This document shows positions 55,732 through 64,000 of a stretch of 64,000 bases of DNA, piece after piece. Source of the stretch: Axinella damicornis. Its lineage: Eukaryota; Porifera; Demospongiae; Axinellida; Axinellidae. Position 1 is the first letter of the stretch, and each line of letters begins with the position of its first letter. The notes beneath the pieces were generated by a model. It had not been told where the DNA came from. It was given only the letters and a program-made list of their open reading frames with translations, and made no database searches. The stretch lies in assembly GCA_963931865.1 (NCBI GenBank), contig OZ007506.1:3654926-3718925 (forward strand). Direction: 5' to 3'. Made by a program: the position numbers and the translations under genes.

Positions 55732-57788
55732 CACACACTAGCAAATACACATACACACCAGAGAGATTTGGGCTTTGGTTTGGGCCGAGGGAGAGAGGGC
55801 CTTGGCTTGTGGAAAGCACGCCAGTTAATTGGCTGATGTTTGTACACGTACGTATCCACCCCTGTGGAGGGTGGCGGGGAAGGGACGGGCGATGATGGAG
55901 GTGACTGTTTCTGCAGCTGGGGCAGTGGATGCTCCTCAGAAGGAGATGCATCTGGTAGTGGGGAATGGACGGGTGATGGTGGAGGTTTTGCGGTGGATGA
56001 GGGAGGTTGTACTGTGACTATGGAATTCTTGTGCAGCTGTGGCAATGGATGCTCCTTAGAAGGAGTTGCATCTGGTGTCACTTTGAGGTTTCCAACATGT
56101 GGGTTCTCTCCATTTGGTCGGGCAGTCTCAGTTGTGCTGGGCTCCATTCCCGTATAAGTAGCTAGCATATCTGCCTCCATCTGGATCACCTCATTTGATC
56201 CAGGATACTTCCTTTTCAACATGGCCATGACTCTCCGGTTGTGATTCATGCGAATTCTGCGAAGCGTTGTATCAAATTCCTGCATTCCCTCAGGACTATA
56301 GTACCAAGATCTGTCAAATGCTGCGTGTGTTTGGTGTGTACATAGTACGGGTGTTAGCTAGCATTTCCCACGATATAAAAATTATTATTAATGTCGATCA
56401 TTTTAATTGAAGAACTCAATATGGGGTATCTAGTTTGCATTCCAATGGTGAAAGTAAAGCACTAACCCATGGAAGAAATGACTAACGTCGTATAGTTGCA
56501 TCAGAAACATTTTGGAACCCTCAGACTTCAATAGTTTGGTCATAATTGAATGCTTATTTTTATTCTCAGTTTTGTGCAATTCAGGAGTTTCCAGTACTTA
56601 CTTTCACAATGCTTCTGAGCCCTTCAATTATAAAGAACCTGCTTATAGCATTGTATATTATCTAAGACTTCTTATCCCCTGCAAACTTTATTGTAGTTAT
56701 GAACTCGAGCACTGCATGCTAGCTATATTTGCTTACTAGCTACACTAGCTACTAGCTGTTCAAGATACCATGAACCCAGCATTCTTGATGGGGCATCAAG
56801 CCAAAATCTCAACAACAAACTTATTATGAGAGGACTGAAGCTAGTGACGTTTCATAGCTTCCGACTTAGTGTAGAAAAGCACGGTGGTGTGGCTAGCAAT
56901 ATAGTCAAGCACATGCTTATTACATCCAATAAAGCTTCAATGGAGCATCCCAGGGAGAAAAGTGTCTAGATCAACGAAGCAGTAAAAACCGGCGTAAGAT
57001 GAAGCTGGCTGAGAAAATAAACAATAGGGTTTGGAGACTGACGAGAAAAGTACTCATGCAGCAAAGTTTCCAGTTAATTAAGCCGGGTCACTAACAACAC
57101 CATTAAATTATAGCACAGAAGAGTTATTAGTTACAAGTCTACCAAAAGAGACACCTGTGATTAGAAGCATAAGAAGCCAGGCATAATAGGCTATCTTTTT
57201 CGCTCTGTGATAACTTAGCGCTCATATAGTTATACTGCTGGTGAACTTATAGGCATACATGTGTCCGATTACATGATATAAAGAGGCAGCTGCCATTGCT
57301 GCCTTAATTATAGTATTGCCTCACGTGGTATGTTATCCAAACCCCATTCAGCCAGTGTCTTGTAGGGGGCAGGGGGAGACAGGGGCACCAGTAGCGAAGC
57401 AGCTTCCTGCAAGGGAACCATGCATATATTACTCTATGACATCATGATCACATTATAGCTAGTATCCCAATCTGGTATTTCTACGTGCAAACTGCAGAAT
57501 CTGTCTAAACAAAAATGTGGCCCTCTAATTAGTCATACTCAGGCCTTGCCGAAATAATTATTAGACTATAGCGATTAATTTTCGATCTCTCATGCATGCG
57601 GATAATCTCAACCGCGCGTGCAGCCAGTATGAAATTCTGGTAAAATTCGTGCATAATTATATTATACTATTTACCTCGTTTATACTTGGCTTTTGTTTAG
57701 TCGTCTCCGGTTTCTGGTAGATTTCCTCCTCCGCGCTTGTGCTGCTGACCAAGGACGATCGCGAGCTGCTGCTACTGCTGCTGGCCAT
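55250..57788 (-). CDS. Proline-rich protein of unknown function (4 exons, 314 aa)
   Basis: Coding exons 57675-57788, 57325-57406, 55759-56320 and 55250-55436 join in phase to 945 nt. The N-terminus is a serine run (MASSSSSSSRSS). The second exon carries APYKTLAEWGLDNIP. The third starts FDRSWYYSPEGMQEFDTTLR followed by a basic, probably helical stretch, then a ~100-residue proline/serine linker in which PSKEHPLPQLHK and PSEEHPLPQLQK form an internal repeat. The C-terminus YIGMKLPPPKPCVDAAAKYG then PYIPPGEE looks conserved in style. No signal peptide from this start and no membrane segment. I do not recognise the family. A (CA)n array fills the last intron; the donor at 55758 merges into it and is the least certain junction. 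Confidence 0.75.
55490..55735. repeat. (CA)n microsatellite with a repeated ~80-bp spacer
   Basis: Three CA blocks are separated by copies of a segment containing CCCCTACACCAAAGTACGCA, so the locus is a higher-order CA repeat. It lies within the last intron of the 55250-57788 gene. Confidence 0.93.
56931..57024. repeat. Direct repeat, first copy (partner 57993-58092)
   Basis: About 95 bp starting AAAGCTTCAATGGAGCATCC recurs in the same orientation 1.06 kb away. The two copies flank exons 1-2 of the proline-rich gene. This may be a dispersed repeat or the remains of a local duplication. Confidence 0.85.
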
Positions 57789-57992
57789 GGATCTGCAGCT
57801 CTCCGGGTCCGCAACGGTGAAGCTGACACAGAGAAGAGTGACACTGAATGATGGCCACAAGTTAATGTAATAGGGGAGGACTACTATGGGCGGTGTAGTT
57901 CAGCAAGGCGGTGCAGCTCTGGCCCGGGCGAACGCGAGCTCGAGCGTAATTACGTAAGAACGCGTCCTGCAGCGCGTGCTTACGTCATTTAC

Positions 57993-58092
57993 AAAGCTTC
58001 AATGGAGCATCCCAGGGAGAAACGTGTTTAGATCAACGAAGCAGTAAAAAGTTTAAACTGGAGTAAGATGAAGATGGCTGAGAAAATAAACA
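57993..58092. repeat. Direct repeat, second copy
   Basis: Partner of 56931-57024, with a few substitutions and short indels (AAACGTGTTTAGATC against AAAAGTGTCTAGATC). Confidence 0.85.
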
Positions 58093-58483
58093 AAAATTAA
58101 GGCAGGATGTCATGACTGACTGAAAGAAGAAGAGGCTAATAATTACGTATTCGGGAGCAAATTCAAGGGAGGTTCATTTTCAATCCCTACGAAGGCCTCT
58201 TGCTATTATGCAGAATTGCTGTTTACCGGGAAAGAGTTCATTCCATCAAGAATAAAATTGGCCAAAGATTATCGGTGAACAAAACAAAACATACCATGAT
58301 AGCTACGTCAGCAGGTGGGATCAGAAAATTGTATACAAAATAAAGTTTAATTTGCCAGACCATTAATTTTGAGGCTTACAGCAAAATACATGAATGTCAT
58401 GAAGAAAGGATCGCATGGGCCCATGGAAGTTGATTGCAGGCTGGCACATTGCTATAGCTAATTAATAACAAAATTGCTTGGGC

Positions 58484-60499
58484 TCACAAGTATTGGTCTC
58501 TCATCTTGCTGCGGTAGAAGCCAGTGCCAAGCAGAGCAGCAATGCTGAGAGTGATTACACCAATGACACTGAGCAAGGTGGATAGCACTATGACGCTGAA
58601 CCTCCGGGATGCAGGGTTGGGGGACCTGGCCAACTCCTGGCGTGTGTCAGTTGCTGTGAGGGGGCAAAATTTTAAAATGCCTGCAGATGGCATGCCTCTA
58701 GATACACACTCACCTATGTAAACCGGATCGGCAAGTTTACTGAATGAGTGCAAGGGTTCTGATTTGTTCTGTGAAACAAGAGCATCAGTCAAGTTTTGCA
58801 ACACATTTCCGCATGTTGCATGCACTATTAATGCATGTTGCTGAACACTCTCGGATAGGAAACTTACTGCAGTCTTGGTGAAGGCAGACACCACTATGGA
58901 GTAGTATATTTCAGACTTGAATGCCTTCATCCAGCGGCCATCCAATGTCAGGCTCTCAGGAAGAGCGTCTGCACTGTACTGTCCAATTATAAACGGGATG
59001 GGGTCCGAGACTTCGGACACAAGGTGGAAGGAAATGGCATGGGAGGGAATTTGCTCCACAGGTACTGTGGGGGTGTATGCAGCTTTGTCCGGCTGCCCTT
59101 CCTCCTTACGTACCGGCACTGCAAACACCTTGTAGTAGCTGTGGTTTCATGCGTGCGTGTGAGAGTATTGGAGGAAGAATGAAAGGTCGTGGTGTGCGAG
59201 AAAAGTAACTACAATGATTAAACTATACCTGATTGGTCCAAACTGGTTGTCAGTGGGGTAGAGCTCTACAGTGATACTCTTACTCTCTGCCCCTCCCTCC
59301 TTCATCTGCGCTGACACTTTTGGTGGGGGAGGGGGAGAAGGTTCTACAGGATATGGTGGAAGGAATGAATGGCTGAAAAGTGAGGTTAGTCACATGCAGA
59401 CAGGCCGGGGAAGTTTTGTGTGCTACAATTGTGTCTAACTCTTCTTCCCGGGTCTCCACAGGCCTAGTCCCTAAAGTCATTTGTAACATTCACCAACAAA
59501 GCCTTACTTCCAGGAGTTGTGGCAAAGTCAACCACAGTGGTGGGCCGACTCTTGAGTTTGCCGGCCACGGAGATCATGCGACAGGAGTACCGAGTATTTG
59601 GTTTCAATTCTTCACTCTGGTAGTTTTCAGAGCGCTGTGAAGTGGAAGGGCTGATGTGCTGTATCTCAGTCCTTTCCACCACCTCCTCTCCATCTCTGGT
59701 GAACCGCTGCACTCCAGAGCATATCAGCTGTAAGAAAATTATATGAGACGCCATGGTTGGTTTAGCTACCCCGTCCAGGTTTTATAGTATTGTAGTGTAC
59801 CTTGAAGTGCACATCGTGTATGTTGTTCCTGGGATTGTGCTTCCAGTGGAACACCACACTTGTGGCTGTGATGCTAGACACAGTCAGATTATAGGCCTGC
59901 ACAAATTCTGTACAAAGACACCATGCATTCAATGAAGGTTGCTATAGCAGCCAGCAAAGTGCATGTAACTTACTGAGATGGTTGGTCTTCACAATCACTG
60001 GAGCACTGGATTTGCGCCCCTTGCCTGAATAGGCAACAACCTGTTAAAAGACATGAACACACAGATTTCAGATGTAACTTAAGAAATCAACACACAGAGG
60101 GATTGTGCGAAATTTTTTCACCTTTATCTCGTACAGCGCTCGGGGTTTCAGTCCTCTGACGCTGGCAATACGTACACCTCTTTTCACGTGCACAAGCTTC
60201 GGTGTGCTTAGTCTCCGTCCCTTCAACACTTCCCGCACAGAGACGAAGTAGCCTTGTAGGGGCTCATCCTTGTGCTGGCGCCTCCATCTCACCGTCACAT
60301 GTTCCTTCTCAATGGACCAGGTGACATCGCGGGGAGCCGTCAGTTCTGCCCCTGTGAAAGAAGCAACTGTTAATTACTTGGCCGCTGTAGAGTTTGCAAA
60401 ACTATTCCACTCACCCATAACCGAGGGGAGATCATTCCCAAGAAGAAAGTAAGCCAAAAACACGAAGAGAATTCCACGTCTCAACATTTTCAACTTCAT
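58484..60499 (-). CDS. Fibronectin type III single-pass membrane protein (9 exons, 439 aa)
   Basis: Coding exons 60415-60499, 60122-60351, 59974-60040, 59801-59907, 59508-59727, 59229-59343, 58868-59138, 58714-58768 and 58484-58653 join in phase to 1,320 nt. Signal peptide: RRGILFVFLAYFLLGNDLP. Residues ~30-125 form an FN3 domain (PRDVTWS, VRWRR, GLKPRALYEIKV) and ~128-235 a second (SSITATSVVFHWK, LKPNTRYSCRM). After a proline linker (PSPPPPPKV), residues ~240-370 resemble the membrane-proximal module of receptor tyrosine phosphatases (GPISYYKVFAVPV, PFIIGQY, YYSIVVSAFT). A membrane helix (FSVIVLSTLLSVIGVITLS) and a ~10-residue tail (YRSKMRDQYL) follow. There is no phosphatase or kinase domain before the stop. 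Role as a surface or adhesion receptor is inference. Confidence 0.85.
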
Positions 60500-62943
60500 C
60501 TCTTTCAACAGCTAATCGCCAATGAACGCGGAACACGGGTGGAGCTCAGATAGGCGTAGCTCAAGCGTGCGCGTACATACGCCGGAAATGACGTAATTGA
60601 TTATGCTGCAGCTTTGATTATGCTGCAGCTTTGCTCTAGTACGTTTGGAGTATTGGTGTTGGGCAGGCCTATACTACAGATTCCTAAATTTTAACTTTAA
60701 ATCTTAAAAGGGTTGCTAAAAACGCTGAAATGAAACGTGCAAATTTAGTTTTAGCTTTCGAAGTGGATATTGGTCCGGCAGGAAGTAGGGCAATGGGTTA
60801 GGGTATATTAGGGCCAGGGCCGGTTCTAGATGCGCGCGTTTCCGGTACCTATACCTAAAGTATGTACTTCCTGCCGGACCAATATACATGTTTAGCTAAC
60901 CATAGATATGTCTTATATCTATGAGCTAACTAATACAACACTAACTCCTAAAGCGTCCCAAAGAGACTTGTTGCTCTAGCTTTGCTGTATCTTGGGTGTT
61001 TTTCTTATAAATAGACTCTCCCTCTTAACTCCACATTCCATTTTTGTTTGCCTATGTGATAGCTATGACCAATGTTCTTCTTTCCATAGCTAGATTCTTC
61101 ATTAATTGTCCTTGCCGATTTTAACGTCAATTATTTATTTCGATTTTGGATACTGGAGTTTTTTTTGTTTTTCTATAATAATTCATGCCAATGCAAAGGA
61201 TACATAATAGCCTTCTAGGCTAATACAGGTATGTACCTTAACTAACTAACTAACTACAAGAACTTTGTGTGAGGTGAAGGTGCAGTAAGTGCATCGGGGG
61301 GTAGGTGATTCCATATGGAAACAGTACTTGGAACAAATGATGCTTGGAAGGCGTTAGTGTGTGCAAAAGGTTGATACAAAAATGGAAGATTATAGTTATG
61401 TCTACTAGGTTGCGGCATATATAGCTACATCGGGTGTGAAAGGGAGTTAATCAACACCAATCAAAGTCATTACTTGAGTGATACACCATGACAGTTCTTT
61501 ATGCAGTTGATTGTATTTCATGACTCCAAAGCTTTCCATTTCCCTCTTGTTAGTCAATACTAGCTAAGAAAGGCTTTCTTCCTCACTAAGGCATTATCCT
61601 AGGCTAAGAAGACAAGCATGCCTCTCTGCAGCCATAGAATCAGCCATCAACCAGGCCATGACACAAAAGAGAAATCAACAGAGGTCAGCCGTAACCTTGT
61701 GCCATGGAAATTCATCACAATAGTGCCTTTCCAGGTGGGACTTGTATGACAGCCGATTACGAGAAGGTGTTTGCGTAAAGTCAATGGCTACCAACCTAGG
61801 CTTCTATTATGTCACTTTTGTTGATAATCATGTGTGCATGTGTATACCAACATCTATGTAGCTATAATCTCCTCAGATTAGAGGATCCCATGCAGCCGGC
61901 CATGGATTCATGTCCATGAACCCGGATCCCCATGTGTCTGGGAAGGAGACTAGTGCAGGACAGTCTCAGGTGCAATTCCTGTCACTAAGAAAGTATGATT
62001 TCATGGGGCTCCCTATAATTATATAGTTACTATATAGGGAGCCCCGTGCCACTAGTCTCCTTCCCAGACCTTCATACTAAAGCGATCCGCACTGCATGGG
62101 GTTGGTTGGGTATGGGACTGAGACTTATTGTCCACTTGGGTTGGTTGGTGTGCTTTATTGGAATGCTTAACAGCTGCTTGACCTCAGCTCATGTCCAACA
62201 CATCGCATCCCAGCTAGCTATATGAAGTTTGCTACCTTTGTTTTGAGGATACCTGCAATAAAATCCAATAGGGATGTTTATCTGTATCACAATAGTCAAA
62301 ATATAGCCTGGCCTTGCTGCTGAAGCTTTGATTTCCCTCTCAGTTAGTGAAGTTATCCTAATACATAACAACTTCAATCACAACAGTGGAATGTGGAACA
62401 ATTAATGAATTCAGACTTTTTGGATGCTGTGCATCACATTGCCTGCAACCTTGCAACGATTATATTTTCAACATGGCATCAGAGTGCATTGACAGGAGAC
62501 CCCGTTCCACACCGAGGGAAAGGGTCTGGGACATTTCTATAGAGTGGCTTGTCGCTCAGGAATCTGTGACCTTACTACACTCGATCATGATTTTGCCAGC
62601 TCTTGAATCAAGACACTCCTTATTGTGCAGTTCACTTCCGTACACTTCAAGTTTACTCAGTTTGGAATGGGGTCTGGCCATGCACGCGAAACTAGTGACT
62701 ACAGTGGAATGTACACATGAAACAGGCAACTGCACGTAAATATTCCCAGAAGACATACAAAACGTTACTAGTGAAGTATGAAACCAAAGCACCAAATGGA
62801 GCTTCTTCATCTTAGTATATCATGCATTGACTAGTGAACTGCTACAACAGTCTGTTTGCTTGAGGAGTCATCTGAGAAAGAGAGCTAGTAGTGCTTAAGT
62901 TCCTTCTCACTCATTCCAGATATATGCATGCTTGAGAGAAAGA
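60500..62943. other. Intergenic region with foldback elements
   Basis: No convincing gene. An inverted repeat with arms TATTGGTCCGGCAGGAAGTA stands at 60767-60885. A short hairpin (GGGGCTCCCTATA / TATAGGGAGCCCC) lies at 62006-62045. A degenerate TAGTCTCCTTCCCAGACC-ended element is at 62054-62129, and its end also pairs with about 61932-61954. A 117-codon open frame at 62386-62739 has no recognisable features and I do not call it. Confidence 0.5.
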
Positions 62944-64000
62944 ATGGTTCCAGTTATTGCATCAGCACTACTGCTACTGGCTACTGTTCTACCAACAACT
63001 GCAGTACATGTACAGCAACAAAACCATTACAGCCGTCATTCTGGTCCAATCAGCAGTGACTACGAAGAGGAGCCTAACCAAGAGCTGGAGACAACTGACG
63101 CTAATAACAATGATACAAACTGCCCTCTATGGATGATACCACAAGAAGGCGGGGGTTGTAAATGTGGACATGAAATTGGTGGAGTTGTGCAGTGCAATCA
63201 ACCTCGTAGACAAGTACATCTACTGAGATGCTACTGCATGACATATGAGAATTCTACACAAAAGGCAGTAGTTGGACTTTGTCCCTACAATTGCTTTGGT
63301 CCAGTTTCTCGCCTTATGCCACCCAATCATACCAACTTAAATGCAGCAATTTGTGGAATTTGGAACAGAACTGGTCGTCTGTGCGGTGATTGTGAAAATG
63401 GTTTTGCTCAACCTGTTTTTTCCTATGATTTGAAGTGCATTAAATGCACCAATACAAAATACAACTGGCTAATAGCTGGTAGTGTTGCGCTCATACCTAG
63501 CACAGTTCTTCTGATGATATTCATCACTCTACGAATTAGTTTCATGTCTGCTCCACTTAATGCTTTCATCTTTGTTAGCCAAGTACTTGCTTCACCTCCA
63601 AACGTACAACAAGTTGTAATGGCATTAGATCACGACATTGGCCAAATTTCACCTGCAGCGAAATCTTTTGTCCGTGTTGTAATTTCCTTTTACGGATTTT
63701 GGAATCTTGATTTCTTTAGAGCCTTCCTCCCTCCATTCTGTCTCCAAAACCTCAACACTCGGCAGAGTATTGGAATGGATTACATTGTTGCCTTCTACCC
63801 TCTAGTCATGATTGTGCTCATATATGTTCTTATTGAACTACACGGCAACAACTGTAAGATTGTGGTGCTCTTATGGAAGCCTTTTCACAGATGTTTTGTT
63901 GTCTTTAGAAGGCAGTGGAATATACGGAATTCAGTTATTGATGCATTCGCTTCCTTTTTTTTGCTGTCATATACGAAGCTACTGTATGTAGTAGCTGGCA
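62944..64000 (+). CDS. Multi-pass membrane protein, relative of the 52220 gene (3' cut by window)
   Basis: The frame is open from ATG 62944 to the window edge (352 codons), and the gene continues beyond. It has a signal peptide (VIASALLLLATVLPTTAV), then the same Cys-rich ectodomain order as the 52220 protein: CKCGHEIGGVVQC, CYCMTYEN, LCPYNCF, and LCGDCENGFAQP with Cys at residue 147 (148 in the relative). CIKC and membrane segments follow, including ISFYGFWNLDFFRAF, IVAFYPLVMIV and SFFLLSYTKLLYVV. Spacing between landmarks is conserved throughout, so the two are tandem paralogues despite the two spliced genes between them. No introns in the visible part. Function unknown. Confidence 0.9.
   Translation, partial: MVPVIASALLLLATVLPTTAVHVQQQNHYSRHSGPISSDYEEEPNQELETTDANNNDTNCPLWMIPQEGGGCKCGHEIGGVVQCNQPRRQVHLLRCYCMTYENSTQKAVVGLCPYNCFGPVSRLMPPNHTNLNAAICGIWNRTGRLCGDCENGFAQPVFSYDLKCIKCTNTKYNWLIAGSVALIPSTVLLMIFITLRISFMSAPLNAFIFVSQVLASPPNVQQVVMALDHDIGQISPAAKSFVRVVISFYGFWNLDFFRAFLPPFCLQNLNTRQSIGMDYIVAFYPLVMIVLIYVLIELHGNNCKIVVLLWKPFHRCFVVFRRQWNIRNSVIDAFASFFLLSYTKLLYVVAG

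Noticed and set aside
57657..57860. Longer N-terminus for the proline-rich protein (WPSFSVTLLCVSF), which would look like a signal peptide
   Set aside because: It lacks an ATG in the visible upstream frame (it begins at a TTG). ATG 57788 gives a complete in-phase model. An upstream exon cannot be excluded.
62386..62739. 117-codon plus-strand frame upstream of the 62944 gene
   Set aside because: No homology, signal peptide or splice support; length is compatible with chance.

Overview
The window is animal nuclear DNA, most likely from a demosponge. Introns obey GT-AG with animal-type exon structure. The PDS5 and GNPDA genes are clearly metazoan-like. The rest is dense with small inverted-repeat elements and tandem arrays. 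Large genes combine bacterial-looking beta-helix repeats with a multi-pass membrane domain, a combination I associate with sponges. The species assignment is inference from gene content.

Left part (1-22.3 kb): one gene and its downstream flank appear twice. Copy 1 (1-8177) is cut by the window start and ends at a gap of exactly 200 N. Copy 2 (12063-22297) is nearly identical, and its gene is complete from about 8968. The gene encodes a roughly 2,080-residue surface protein: signal peptide, about 1,600 residues of beta-helix repeats, a Cys-rich knot, 8-9 membrane segments and a short tail. Copy 1 carries a 2-bp frameshift before its last membrane segment. The copies differ by several presence/absence insertions, so they are either a recent tandem duplication or two haplotypes placed end to end across the gap.

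Middle (22.8-51.3 kb): a 38-exon PDS5 cohesin-regulator gene on the minus strand. I assembled it exon by exon, and all phases agree over 1,244 codons plus stop. It is divergent from a four-exon glucosamine-6-phosphate deaminase gene (GNPDA) on the plus strand, with 322 bp between the start codons. PDS5 introns hold a 24-bp minisatellite, a 31-bp minisatellite, a 1.2-kb GGGA polypurine tract, TG arrays and many inverted-repeat elements. Several of these elements are flanked by 9-bp direct repeats.

Right part (52.2-64 kb): two intronless plus-strand genes (52220-54049, and 62944 to the window edge) encode short relatives of the left-hand protein. They have the same Cys-rich knot and membrane domain without the beta-helix. 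A broken fragment of one lies at about 54.76 kb. Between them are two minus-strand spliced genes: a proline-rich 314-residue protein of unknown function, and a 439-residue single-pass membrane protein with fibronectin type III domains.
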